Source: Atherinomorus stipes
Taxonomy: Eukaryota; Chordata; Actinopteri; Atheriniformes; Atherinidae
Direction of reading: 5' to 3'
Assembly: GCA_023101725.1 (NCBI GenBank)
Contig: JALJCO010013441.1
Coordinates: 1 to 64,000, forward strand
DNA length: 64,000 bases
Below, in pieces: positions 1-11,030 of the stretch. Both the position numbers and the translations under genes were made by a program. The notes beneath the pieces were generated by a model. It had not been told where the DNA came from and made no database searches. It worked only from the letters and a program-made list of their open reading frames with translations. How positions within the stretch are numbered: position 1 is the first letter of the stretch; the number at the start of each line of letters is the position of its first letter.

Positions 1-494
1 AATCAGTCATAATCCGAGTCTAAGGTCAGTTTTTCCAGACTCACCTGTACATTCATCATTTAGCCATGTAGTTCTGCTGTAGTGGAAACGCTCAGACACG
101 AACATGCTGATAATCTGACGCTTAGAAAGTCAAGATTACTGACCTTAACTCAACTAATTAGCTCAAAACATGAAGCACAACCAAAACTGCAAATCGTTTT
201 GGACCAGGTAACCTGCCACCTGTTCATGCTCAAATTCAGATTTTTCAGGTAGAAGCCCCCCCCCCCCCCCCATCCCACCACCAATACCACATGCACCCAA
301 ACATCTACCATGAGATGCATGAAAAATGCTCTGCATTTAGAGGAAGTCATCATCATTTGTTCATTGGTACTTTAAAAAAAATATGCCCATTTTTGTTAGA
401 AGTCCAAAAGCTACAGTTTTTAGCCTCGCTGGGCCCCCCTGACACAACCCCGAGCCCCCCCTCCCTTTTGGGAACCACTGACTACATAAATGCA

Positions 495-1017
495 ATACTG
501 TGGAAGAGGATTTATGCCACTGAAGAAAAAAATATTAAATTCTGAGCAAAATCTTTTTTGCCAATGTCTAAAAAAAAACAACCAAACCAAAAAAAAAAAA
601 ACTTTTCTGACTTTTCTGAGATTAAAGTCAGAATTCTAACTTTTTTTCCAGAACATTGAAATAAAAGAAAAATTCAGGAGTTTTTTTTTTTTACATATCA
701 GAAAAAATTACAGAATTCTGAGAAAAAAGTCACAATTCTGACTTTGACCTTTTCACAGAACATTTTTTTTAATTTCTGAAAAAGGTCTGAATTCTCAGGT
801 TAAAGTCAGCATTTTTTTCTATTTTTTTTAAAGTCAGAATTGTAGCTTTTTCCCATAACATAAAAAAAAATAATAAATAAAATTTGGGAGATTTTCTTTA
901 TTTCTTTGTTTTTTAAATTTTAGAATTCCGACTTTGACTTTTTTCCCAGAACATATGTGTATATATGTATATAAATATATATATATATATATATACATAT
1001 ATATACATATAAATAAG

Positions 1018-1072
<55 letters not shown>

Positions 1073-1540
1073 ATACGTGTATATGTATACGTGTATGTAT
1101 ATATATATATATATATACATATATATATACACATATGTACATAGATACATATGTATATATATATAAATATATATATTTTTTCCCCCTCTAGGGAGATTAA
1201 TTTTTTTATTTCTGAAAAAGGTCCAAATTCTCAGATTAAAGTCAGAATTCTGATTTTAATCTCAGAATTTACTTTTTTTTCAGAATATAATTTTTTTTTT
1301 CATATTATAAAAAAATTATATAAAAATCTTTTTATATTATATAAAAAGAGGTTTTTATTTTAAATTTCTTATTTAACCAGGAAAGCCCCATTCAGATTAA
1401 AAACCTTTATTTCAAGGGAGGTTATGAAAAAAAGTTCAGATTTCTGAACTCTGACTTTTCTCAGAAAAAAAGTCAGAATTCTGACTTTTTCCTCAGGGCC
1501 AATGAAGAAAAAAAATATCTAATCCTCTTCTGTACAATAC
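495..1540. repeat. Family U repeat with AT core
   Basis: The ends are inverted versions of one another: a GGAAGAGGATT motif near 500 and AATCCTCTTCTGTA near 1540. Next to each is a 'CCA(C/A)TGAAGAAAA' stretch. The interior is a degenerate series of TCAGAATTCTGACTTTTT-like units on both strands, broken by an AT microsatellite and, near 1365-1430, by a short match to a LINE 3' end (TTATTTAACCAGGAAA). A second, shorter copy lies at 50625-50889. It sits in the first coding intron of tor4a. Exact ends are uncertain. Confidence 0.5.
955..1186. repeat. (TA)n microsatellite with TATG/TACA variants
   Basis: Long runs of alternating TA with interspersed ATGTAT and ACGTGT variants. All overlapping reading frames here encode only Tyr/Ile/His/Val runs and are not genes. 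Confidence 0.9.
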
Positions 1541-1716
1541 AACTCCAATGATGCGGATGGTTTTAAAGAACCGCTGAGTGATGGCTAATAACTCATAATA
1601 ACGAGAATGATGCAGAAAAGACAAACTCAACAGAATGCAGCTGAAAATAAAAGTCTGGAAGCATCTGGGGTCAGTGAATGCACCGCGTCCCGCCTCATGA
1701 ATCATCGTATGTTTAC

Positions 1717-2178
1717 CTGGACGAAGACGATGGCGAGCAGCAGGTACAGGCAGTACGTGGCCCGGCTCCGCTCCTGCTTCGGCACGGCCCTGCGACCCCC
1801 TCCAGTAGGAAACAACACTCGCTTCTTCCTCCTCCTCTTCTTCCTCTGAGGGACGGAGGACAAGGCGGGGTAGGAGCCGGGGCTGAGTCCGTCAAATGTG
1901 AAGATTTTGGGGCTGGTGCGCCCCGGCGCTCCTGGGAGGCCCCCCGCCAGGCCGAGGCCCATCTCCTGGCGGCGCTTCTTCATGGCCTGGTACTTCTGTT
2001 TGATGCGTATGACGGCGCGCAGCGAGGCGGAGAAGCTGGACAGGCTGGGGGCCGGGCTGCCCCTCCGCTCCGTCTCCGTCTCCGTCCTCCCCTCCTCGCT
2101 CTCCGGCTCTTCGTCCAGCTCTCCCTCAAAGTCTCCCTCCGTCTGGGAGGTGGAGGTGCTGCTGCCTCGGTCGCTCAT
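1717..2178 (-). CDS. tor4a: Torsin-4A, first coding exon (partial gene)
   Basis: Encodes about 154 residues of the N-terminal region of torsin family 4 member A. Recognition rests on a Ser/acid-rich start, a basic stretch, a 'SPKIFTFD' motif (human TOR4A has a closely similar FFTFD), a KKRRRKKR cluster, and a hydrophobic segment reading CLYLLLAIVFVQV that matches the TOR4A membrane anchor. The AAA+ torsin fold should follow but is not in the window, so the gene continues to the left. The exon ends CAG|GTAAAC (last base 1717). The ATG at 2178 lies directly after a good acceptor (TCTCTCTGCAG), so I prefer it to the in-frame ATG at 2196; the 5' UTR is probably in a separate upstream exon. The region is GC-rich compared with its surroundings. 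The family is membrane-associated and AAA+-like; the substrate of torsin-4A is not well known. Confidence 0.82.
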
Positions 2179-2333
2179 CTGCAGAGAGATTGACATCTGT
2201 TCATGCTTTTATCCAACACTTCCAGGTCAAATGTGTCGTTTCCTCAACCGTCGTCATGGAAACAAGTTCTGCTCTGCGACAGCCGAGGAATTTACTAAAT
2301 GATGTCAGACAGGGATCCTGGAATTTTTATTTA

Positions 2334-2828
2334 CGGTCGTCCTCAAAATGATTCCTACCCTCCAAATAAAGAAAATGCTAAATTTAAAACAGTCATTTAA
2401 ATAACGAGAAACTAAAGAAACTAATAATAAATAAAAATTTACTAAATTATAATTTAGTGAAATGACATTGATTTTGAATTGTGGTTGGAAATAATATTTA
2501 AAAAAACTCAAATAAAACTGTCCCAGACGCCATTAGAGCACCTTTCCCGTGAACAGTGGACCAACATACCTGTCAACAGGTGTAACAGTCTTTTTAAACG
2601 TTACAGAAAACAGATTAGATTACAACATTTTAGCTTCAGAGCCCCATCATGCTTGTTTTCTTGATTTATTTTTTGTGTTTTTAATATTTCTGTTGAACCA
2701 CAATTCAAATTCAGTGTCATAATTTTCATAGAATTTTTAGGTATTATAACTTTTGTCAATTTCATCTTATTTCATAGATTTTTTTTCCTTCTTTAATTGG
2801 AGTTTATGGATAATTTTGAGGACGACTG
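2334..2828. mobile_element. Mariner/Tc1-type MITE with TA duplication
   Basis: Ends CGGTCGTCCTCAAAAT and ATTTTGAGGACGACTG are inverted repeats and each is flanked by TA (2332-2333, 2829-2830), as expected for Tc1/mariner insertion. No transposase reading frame survives. Fragments of the same family are at 12573-12766 and 27389-27481. It lies upstream of the tor4a coding exon. Confidence 0.75.
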
Positions 2829-3112
2829 TATATTTATTTTGTTGCTAATTTCAATCTGACCTCATCATGTTGTAATGAATGTTCAGACCAGTTGCAGCAG
2901 GTGACCAGTATAGACCAGTCGCTTCAAACCTGCACACAGAGGTGGATGGGCTACAGCAGCAGAAGACCAGACCGGGTGCCACTGAGGCTACGATTCACAC
3001 AGACTCACCAGAACTGGACAGTAGAAGACGGAGAAACGTTGCTGGTCTGATGAGTCTCTATTTCAGCTCCACATTCAGATGTGGAGATGCTAACACGACT
3101 GTATAGCCTGCC

Positions 3113-3685
3113 GGCCACAAACAAACGTGTGTCGTTTTATTATAAAGTTCGGTCCTTCACCGCGGCGAATCGGTCGTTTTAATTTACTTTTTCCTCAGCA
3201 TCACTTCAGTCTGGAATGAAAACTTGGCATTGGCGTTTATCCGATTTACAAAGTTTAACAGAGTAGTAGCTGGCGGACTACTGTTAGCAGGTTAGCATTA
3301 GCCAGCTCGATAACCTGCCTAACTTTGTGCGGCTGAAAACACACAATCATCTGAAAACGTCTCCTTTCTTGGCAGTCCCCAGTTGTTCCACTGGAAACGG
3401 GGGGGTACAGACCCGATTTTCAGATGTTTGTGTGTTTTAAGACGCACAATGTTAAGCACGTCAGTAAACGTTAGCTGGCTAATGCTAGCATGCTGTGAAG
3501 TGCCGGTGTTGTGCCCCACCGGCGACAAACAAACGTGTGTTTTATTATAAAGTTCGGTCCTTCACCGCGGCAAATCGATCGCTTTTGATCCAGCTTTTGA
3601 TCCAGTATCACTTCAGTCTAGAATGAAAACTTAAGTATGTTTGGAGTTTATCCGATTTAAACAGTATAACAGAGCAGGAACGGCT
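3113..3685. repeat. Pair of direct repeats with inverted middle
   Basis: A segment of about 165 bp starting near 3113 (ACAAACAAACGTGTGT, then ATAAAGTTCGGTCCTTCACC) recurs near 3521. Between the two, 3290-3350 and 3415-3500 are inverted relative to each other (CATCTGAAAA / TTTTCAGATG, GCTAATGCTAGC-type ends). No reading frame of note. Probably a decayed non-autonomous transposon; class unknown. Confidence 0.55.
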
Positions 3686-3828
3686 GTCGTTAACATGGCC
3701 CGGAAGAGGAAGTGTCAAAACCCGGGAACTTCCGGTTAGCGTGATAATCCCCTATTTAGAAAGTAATCCTGTCCCCTATCAGAACAAAGTAATATCAGCT
3801 GCTTTAGTCCTGATTGATGCCTTTAAAA

Positions 3829-4353
3829 CAAGGTTCCTACATGTTTTAACAAGTTAAATTTAAGACTTTTTAAGACCACTTGGAACAATATTTAATGCCC
3901 ATTTCACGGTCACACTGTCAAAAACACAGATCCCTCAACTTTTACAAAGATATTGTCAAAAAAGACAGATTGAACAACAACTTTTGGCCATCATTACCTA
4001 CGTCTATCATATCATTGGTGCCCGGTTTGAAATTTTCTTCCAAAAATTAAACAAGGTGTTTACGCAAGCATGCAAACCTCAGGGTAACAGGTGACAGCTG
4101 TGCAAATGCCTGCCCTGACCTCTTCCTGATTGGCAAATATAAAGGTGAGGAAAAACACGCAGATCTGTTGATTTTTTTTTTTTTTCTGTCATTTTTCTAA
4201 GTGACAGAAATCTGTCAGAGTGTAAGACAAATTAAGGCTTATCATATGAAATTTAAGATCAAAACTGTCAAATCTAAGGACTTTTTATGGTATTAAATGA
4301 CAATTTGTAAATTCAAGACTTTTGAGACTTTTTAAGACTCTGCAGGAACCCTG
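3829..4353. mobile_element. Family N MITE (TTTAAGACTTTTTAAGAC type)
   Basis: Starts CAAGGTTCCTACATG and ends TGCAGGAACCCTG, forming imperfect inverted repeats. A 5-bp duplication TAAAA lies at 3824-3828 and 4354-4358. The interior has the AAATTTAAGACTTTTTAAGACC motif at both ends, in inverted form. Related copies: 16813-17086, 18544-18690 and 45249-45330. The 5-bp duplication suggests a hAT-related group; this is inference. It abuts the Tc1 fragment at 4366. Confidence 0.72.
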
Positions 4354-4365
4354 TAAAAAGGCATG

Positions 4366-4780
4366 ATGGGTAAAAGCAAAGAGCTGTCTGAAGACCTACG
4401 CAACCTTATTATTGAAAACACACTGAAGGCATTGGTTCCAGGTGCATTTCTAAACTTGTGAAAGTTCCAGTGAGCACCATTGGGACCATCATCCGGAAGT
4501 GGAAAGAACACGGCATGGTCATAAAGCGGCCACGGCCAGGTGCTCCTCACAAGATTTCAGACAGAGGAGTCAGAACAATCATCAGAAAGGTTCTCCAACA
4601 GCCCAGGACCACTCGTGGAGAGCTTCAGAAAGACCTGGAACCAGCAGCTACAGTTGTTTCTGAGAAAATAAGGAGTCATGCACTCAACCGCCATGGCCTT
4701 CATGCACGCACACCACGCAAGACTCCATTTCTGAAGAAGAAGCAGGTTGATGCTGGCTTGAAGTTTGCAACACAACGTTG
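4366..4780 (+). pseudogene. Tc1-like transposase N-terminal fragment
   Basis: Begins MGKSKELSEDLRN, followed after a frame break near 4460 by a helix-turn-helix region (STIGTIIRKWKEHG) and a second DNA-binding region with RPRPGAPHKIS, as in Tc1 transposases. The DDE catalytic part is missing: the reading stops after about 135 residues and unrelated or tail sequence follows. Broken by at least one frameshift/stop, so not functional. Confidence 0.85.
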
Positions 4781-5324
4781 CAAAATTTTGACGTATTCAA
4801 TACTTTTTCTCCCTGCTGTATGTGTTGGTGCCTGTTGTGATAGAGTTTAAACATCTTTGAGCTGCCAAACGACCATTAAAGATGTTTTAATCCACTTTTA
4901 CAGCCTTTTATTGAAGCCAATTTACTGTTCAGAGAGATGAAACACACATTTTATAGCGGTGTAAATATTTTCAGCCACTAGGGGGCAGAAGAAGCAGCCT
5001 AAACCAAAACATCTCTGATCATCCACCTTATTTCTAGCTCCCATGACCCCCTGCGTGAAATATGCGACTGAATTCCAGTTTGACTGGAACTGGCATTCAT
5101 TTACATGCTAGATGTTCGCGCTACTCCACTTTTTAGGTAAACTATGTGGGAACATCAGCCGTCACAGCTCAGACAGGACAACGGTACAATCCCTCTTCAT
5201 TGTGAAACAGAGCGTTGGGAGGAGATGAAAATCTGGCCAAAAATAACAAACAGTAGCATTATTAGCCACTTAGCTGTCACATCTGACTGTGAATAAAAGA
5301 GCAATGTTAAAAGCTTTGAGGCTG

Positions 5325-5432
5325 ATATTAATAAATAATAATAATAATAGTACATTTTATTTGAAAAGCGCCTTATCAGAGCACAAAAGGACACCGTACA
5401 GAGCAAAGAAAATATTAAAACCAGTGAGAAAA
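5325..5432 (-). mobile_element. Truncated LINE 3' end
   Basis: Read on the minus strand, it has a 'GGCGCTTTTCAAATAAAATGTA' style 3' end followed by (ATT)n, a common tail for fish non-LTR retroposons. The adjacent poly-A run (5431-5450, plus strand) is not part of the element's tail. Short and 5'-truncated; family not assigned. Confidence 0.5.
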
Positions 5433-5450
5433 AAAAAAAAAAAAAAAAAA

Positions 5451-6680
5451 GAAAAAGGAGGGGGAACCCCCCTAACAGCGCAACATGTTCCCGAACCGTG
5501 CAAGGACATTTTCTGAGGAAAATTGTTTAGAAATGTTATGAATAATCTTGTTAGAATAAATAAATAAATGACAATTTCATAGTAAGTCCACTGGTACGCT
5601 GTATTTCCGGTCTCTGACAGGAAGTTGATCGCATAATCTTTTCTACATTCGTTAGCTCAGGAATATGGTGAATATTGATCAAAGTTATGGAAGATATCAG
5701 CAAAAACATCTGGGACTTTAGAAAGCAGCTTTCAGCAGTTTGATTTTTGTGTTCTCCAGTCGTTTATTGATGTTAAAGATGTTAAAGAGACTGGGACAAG
5801 CTCAATTTTAGGTCGTAAATTTGTCTCAGGGGATCCGACTTAAGAGATCGAAGATTTTGATAAAACAGATTTTCATAAATTATCCTCTCGCTGGTCCGCT
5901 CCTCTCACCTCTAATCACTTTCTGCCAGAAACGCTCCGTTAAAGCTCCTGTCTCTTTAAGACACACCCCCAAAAGGCTCGGTCTGCTCTGATTGGTCAGA
6001 AATGGCAGTGAGAATGGAAACAGGGACATTTGTTTACTTACAGAGAACCAAATTAGATTTTCTCCCACTTCCTTCTTTTCCGTTTTAGTTTAGTAGCACC
6101 ATTTTTGTTAGTTTTGGTAAAATATGAAGCTCCTATTGCAGCATGTTAGCATTAAAGGCGCTATAGAAGATGGTTCGGCATTTCAGAAAGCGGAGACTGT
6201 TAGCGAGTTTTTGAATAATGAGCAAGACCAACCTGCCAGACTCTCAGCTCCCTCCACCGGCCACAGAATATCGTGCACGAGCCACTCCGGTGTTTAGCCG
6301 ACAGCAGCTACAGATTCTCCATCATGTCACAAACGCAAGTAAAACAGATGTCGTCGTCTGAACGTCGCTAACTGCAGAATGATGCTAGCTACCTGCTGTA
6401 AACGTCAGACGAGTGCGCGCGGCTTCCAGGTTGCAAAATTACTCTCGCCAATCAATCACTCATTGATCAGTCTCGCCTATTACCCGTTCTTCCTAAAGTA
6501 GTAAAAGTGATTGACGAGCCAGTAGAAAAATGGAAAGGAGAAGGAATGCAGAGATGATTGGATGATGTTTTTTCAGCCCCGTTAATTTCACAGCTGATGT
6601 ATAATAATATTTATACCATGGTCAGTGAGAATTCTCATGTCAACTGTGCATTATTTCTGTATATACGCACAGCTAGGTAG
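5451..6680. other. Unannotated stretch, tor4a upstream side
   Basis: No supported gene. There is moderate-GC unique-looking sequence with scattered short frames that have no conserved motif. It may be old repeat sequence (for example CAATCAATCACTCATTGATCAG near 6450), but I could not define ends. Confidence 0.4.
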
Positions 6681-7353
6681 GGCCGTTTCTCAATATGCGT
6701 ACTTTTGCGGACTTGCATTCTTGTGTACTTTTGAAACGTCATCAGTAGAGGTCCAAGTACTGCTCCAATTCAAAGAACGCATCAAGACAAGTACGCTCCA
6801 TATTCCCAGATGTGTACTTGCTCCGCCCACTTTTCCGAGTCTGCATTGGAGATGACTTTTGTGGACTTCAGACACCTTTCTATCCCATAAGGCATTGCAG
6901 CATCACAATGGTGGAGGAGAAAAGTAATTGCTATAAGTGCTGAAAATACTCATTATTTTATGTAACGTTGGTTTTATATAACTTTTCTACAACAGAGTTG
7001 TTTTACTTCAACTACTTGGCGGTTTGATAAATTTTAAACCGTTATTAAAAGTGACTAGCGGTTTCACAAACGGGCTGAACAGCTAACGGTAGCTAACAGT
7101 AAGACGGTTGCGCAGATTAGCTGTCTTTAACTGCCACATTCAAGCAGGGTTATTGCTACTTATCATTTTAGTATTAGATATTTGTTATGACACAACTTCA
7201 GGAACGTCTTTGACGTAATCAAGTATGCTTCTGTTCCAAATGTGCAACGAGTGTACTTATGTCCTTCCGTCCTCAGAAGTCTGTACTTCCAACAAGTCCA
7301 TACTAGCAAGTACACAAGTTTGTTCTTAGCAAACTTGGTATTGAGAAACGGCC
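6681..7353. mobile_element. MITE with TAG flanks (GGCCGTTTCTCAAT ends)
   Basis: Perfect inverted ends GGCCGTTTCTCAATA (6681) and TATTGAGAAACGGCC (ending 7353), each bordered by TAG (6678-6680, 7354-7356). The 3-bp duplication suggests a PIF/Harbinger-type element, though TAG differs from the usual TWA; a 2-bp TA site is also possible. Subterminal regions carry many AAGTACAC / GTGTACTT motifs in inverted orientation. No transposase. Confidence 0.78.
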
Positions 7354-7482
7354 TAGATCTCTGTCATATCATTCCACCTCAGAACGTTATCACCATAGCA
7401 ACGCTCAAACCAGCTGCCAGCATAAAATAGTTCCTATACTCAAACATGTTTAGCGAGTTTAATAAAGTGAATTTGTAATTAA

Positions 7483-7878
7483 TAGAGATGCAACGATTAC
7501 CGGTAAAATGGTGAACTGTGATAAAATTACCAACAATTAGTAATACCTTTTCAAATTTTAATAATCGTTAAAACCGTGACTGATTAATGCACTTTGAAAA
7601 CTCCCAGCGATGCTGCTCATTGGCTGGAAAAGAAGTATTAGTCGCAGTTTGCAATGTTTAATTTATGAAAACATGGCGAAAGGCAACAAAGGCTCCCACA
7701 TGGACAGCTCTCTTGGGATTTTTCCCCCTTTAAAAAGGACAGAGTAGACATTTAGACCCATTTTGGATATTTTTAAAGATGCTGGGGTTATTTTTATAAT
7801 ACCGCGATAAAAATTATAACTGTGATCATTTTGGTCACAATAATCGCGATTTTAAATTTTCATATTGTTACATCTCTA
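7483..7878. mobile_element. hAT-like MITE (TAGAGATGCAACGATTA)
   Basis: Begins TAGAGATGCAACGATTA and ends TGTTACATCTCTA. Flanking 8-mers GTAATTAA and GTCAATAA agree at 6 of 8 positions, consistent with a decayed 8-bp hAT duplication. No coding capacity. Confidence 0.65.
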
Positions 7879-7889
7879 GTCAATAAATG

Positions 7890-8713
7890 TAGGGATGCAC
7901 AATGCAATCGGCCCCCTGTTGGTATCGGCTGATATCGACCTTAAAACTGAGAATTGAACATCTGCCACCCCACCGATATTTAACCGATCAGCCCGCTGTT
8001 TTTAAAGTCACAAAAAAAAATGTCTTCTTCTTCAAAAACGTCTTTTTTTGCTGACTTTAAAACTTCTATGACTAGGGGTGGGAAAAAATATCGATACACG
8101 AAACATTGCGATATTTTCATATGCTGATATCATATTGACATTTAAAAACACGGTGTCGATTTATTATCAAAATCTTGCGATATTTTATTGCTCTGTTACA
8201 AAAATCACAAAAATTTTGCAATATATTCATATACTGATATCATATTGACATTAAAAAACACAACATTGATCTATTTTACTAATGAAATCTCACAATATTT
8301 CATCCTTCTGTTACAAAATCTCGTGAGAATTCACGAAAATTTCACAATATGCTAATATCATTGACATGTAAAAACGTGGTATCGATCTATTTTACTAAAA
8401 AATCTCAATATTTCATAGTTCTGTTATGAAATCTTGCGAGAATTCACAAAAATGAAGTAAGATAGATTGATGCATTTTTAAATATCGATTTGATATCTGC
8501 ATATAAAAATGTTGCTACATTTCAGTGTATCCTTATTTTCTCCCCACCCCTATTTTTCAAAGTGTCGGAAACGGAAAACAAAACTGTTATTTGCAATGAT
8601 TGCTTAATTTTTCCAGCTTTAATATTGGTATCGATATCAGTTATAGGCCGCATGAGTTTTGAAATATCAGCATATCGGATATCGGCCAAAAATTCCAATA
8701 TCGTGCATCCCTA
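7890..8713. mobile_element. Composite X element, locus A
   Basis: Ends TAGGGATGCACAATGCAATC and ATCGTGCATCCCTA. Flanking 8-mers AATAAATG and ATTAAGTG agree at 6 of 8 positions. Rich in GATATCGG-type words. It contains family Y at 8073-8552. Reads in the same orientation as locus F and opposite to loci B, C, D and G. Confidence 0.75.
8073..8552. mobile_element. Family Y element inside X locus A
   Basis: Ends TAGGGGTGGGAAAAAATATC and CTCCCCACCCCTA. The interior holds about three degenerate units of the roughly 124-bp repeat (TCGCGAGAATTCACGAAAA ... TTTTACTAATGAAATC). Its insertion point in X, just after an AAAACTTCTA motif, is the same at every locus examined. Confidence 0.72.
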
Positions 8714-10383
8714 ATTAAGTGTTTACTCTGTGGGACCATGGTATAAGCAGATTAAACAGCTCGGATCCGTGCGTTATACAGTTTTAATGCACTCCGCTGT
8801 GCGTCGTGGTGTTCTAGACCCTGCTGAAGTCTAAAACTGTATGCATGGCTCCTCGTTATTTAATCCTTACTTACACATTTAAAGCTTTAAATTAATCATA
8901 GTGTATAGGGTAGGAAACCCAATTTTACTGAATATTGCAAAAATTGTTGAAACACCGTTTATAAACACCTTTAAGGGGCAATGAGCACACCGAGACATCC
9001 GGAAACAAAATGTCTTTGTTTTTTACTCTTAAACCCAACACGATGAGACTTCAGTGCTCTTATCTGGTGTATTTTCTTATCTGGTAAAAACACTGAAGCT
9101 TTTATGGCTAAAAATATTCTCTAAGTATTAACTGTTAAATGACATGACTCTTGTGGTTGTTACATAATCACATGTTGCTTAATGTGAAAAACGTCCCCAC
9201 CACTGAGTTCCAGTTACCCCACACTGGTGTTAGCATGCTGAACCGTCTACAGCTGCAGGGCACAAACCCAACGAGCCCAAAGAAAGTTGCTGTGACAAGT
9301 TGCTGCTAGCAGCTGGAAACGCGTGGAAACAGCTGCAGGGATGAAATGAGCTCCAACCGTTTCCTCTTCAGGGAAACGATGCAAAGAAACAGAGAGAAAC
9401 CGTTCAGTGGGATCCAGGACTGATCTGCTGATGTAGGATTAAATTTAAGCCAACTTCCAGTAATCTGATTACACTAAGATCACTACAGCCTTTTATCAGC
9501 TCATATTCAAATCGGCTCCAGAAATAACTTCAGAGGTGTTGGTGCAGAAAGGAGGAAGTGCAAATCATTCAGTCCTTCATGCGTTCACCGAGGCCAAGTG
9601 ACAGGACCCCACACCATCACGCATGCATGATGCAGCAGGTTTTTACGCAGCTGGAGTTGCATCTGAACCTGCAGCACTCGAAAGATTCTTATCGTACTGC
9701 TAAAGAAAAACAGACTATTCTCTGTTAACTCTTTAAAAGCTCATGAGAAAAACCCAGAAAGGTCAAGTTGAGAAGAAAAAGCCAGCACAGTCGAGGCTTT
9801 GTGTGACCGATCTGTGTCGGATATTAATGTTGGCACAGAAGTTAAACTCCTGTAAGCCTTAAAGAATTCATGAGAGCATGCAGGGGGGGGGAGAAAGGGG
9901 TGAGACAGGGGCCGAGTATCAGCTTTATCTGCTTTTTCCCTCTGTTTTTACGTGCAAAATACCTGAAAGACTCGCTGCATACCGAGCATTTTTAAAGCTC
10001 CTCAGCTCCTTCATCAGTTTCACTCCATAAAATTTTCTGTTTAAACAACTTTTTCTCTTTTTCCTGTTGAAGTTTCAGCTGTAAAAGTTTGCTTATAAAC
10101 TAAAACCTGAGAAAACACACAAAGCTGCAGGTTTTATTCCAGGAATGTGCGTTTTCTCACACAGAAGTGGAATTACCTCACATACCTCACACTCGCATTT
10201 CGGCTGCAACACAGTGAAAATGTGGTAATACGCAGAAAAAAGATTTCTTACCTTAAAATGTGGCTCAGAAGTTTCCAGAGAAAAGCAGCTGTGTTGCAGG
10301 TCTAGCCCATAGTTTCTCTGAGAGGGAAAAGCAGAAAAAAAAAAGCCTGGGCTGAGCTCAGGAAGCCTATCGGACTACCTTAC
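8714..10383. other. Unique-looking stretch upstream of tor4a exon
   Basis: No reading frame, RNA gene or repeat boundary that I can support. On the minus strand it lies between a possible tor4a 5' exon near 10400 and the first coding exon, so it may be 5' intron. Confidence 0.4.
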
Positions 10384-10440
10384 CTCTGCTCGCAGCCAGC
10401 TGCTGGCTCCTCCTCCTCTTTTATTTTCTCATTCTTCCCT
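10384..10440 (-). promoter_or_regulatory. Possible tor4a 5' UTR exon and core promoter
   Basis: On the minus strand a purine-rich stretch ends with a good splice donor, GCAGAG|GTAAGG (last exonic base 10384). About 45 bp upstream is a TATA-like AAAATAAAAG. The tor4a coding exon starts right at an acceptor, so a non-coding 5' exon is expected somewhere upstream; this is the best site I noticed. Inference only. Confidence 0.25.
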
Positions 10441-10589
10441 CCGGTCGCCTCCGCTGGTTCCTCTGACAAATGACACCAGGCAGCTCACATTTAATCCGAA
10501 GCTCTTTCATTCTCACAGAAACAGACGTCAACCGTTCATCGTTGTGGATTGTCACTCATTTTGCTCTTTAGTTTTAAAAGATAATAAAT

Positions 10590-10635
10590 AAAACTGAGTA
10601 ATGACTCAGCGTAAGTTGAGTCATTACTCAGTTTT
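10590..10635. promoter_or_regulatory. Perfect 19-bp palindrome with two AP-1-type sites
   Basis: Arms at 10590-10608 and 10617-10635 are perfect inverted repeats around an 8-bp loop. Each arm contains the AP-1 (TRE) consensus TGA(C/G)TCA, so the two sites face each other. It lies about 150-250 bp upstream of the possible tor4a 5' exon on the minus strand. The sequence is certain; a role as an enhancer is inference. It could also be a chance hairpin or an RNA stem. Confidence 0.5.
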
Positions 10636-11030
10636 TCATCTTTTCTTTGTGGTTGTTACGTTTTGAAGTAGTTTTACAGGAAATGAGATCAATCAACGCA
10701 TCATGCGGCCGCAGACTCGGGTCCTCTGGGGCTTTCTGTAAAATAACACTATTTCTTTCTAAGATTTCTATCTTTAGAGGTTTAGAAGAGGAAATTGAAA
10801 CTTCTGATACAATAAGGACCAAAAAGGTTGCTTAAAGGCGTGTAGTAGATTATAAATAAGATTTTTCACATTTCAAGAAGTCAAATTTTAAAAAAAGAAA
10901 AACACGCCCAAAGTCTTTATTCAGTTTTTTCCAGTTAGCCGTTTCTGTATTTTATCAGATTCCTGATGGCTGGAGTTGGAAATCTGAGCAAGAACCAACC
11001 TTTAATGTGTCGGTACCAGATGTTCTGTGT

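Noticed and set aside
834..1150. Tyr/Ile-rich short proteins
   Set aside because: Translations of a TA microsatellite.
1..1716. Search for the tor4a AAA+ exon within the window
   Set aside because: No Walker A or torsin motif found left of the exon; only repeats are present, so the exon must lie outside.
2194..2196. ATG at 2196 as the tor4a start
   Set aside because: A strong splice acceptor lies between it and the ATG at 2178, so these bases are probably intronic.
2161..2302. Plus-strand frames of 134 and 171 codons across the tor4a exon (1678-2302)
   Set aside because: Shadow frames of the GC-rich tor4a exon on the other strand.
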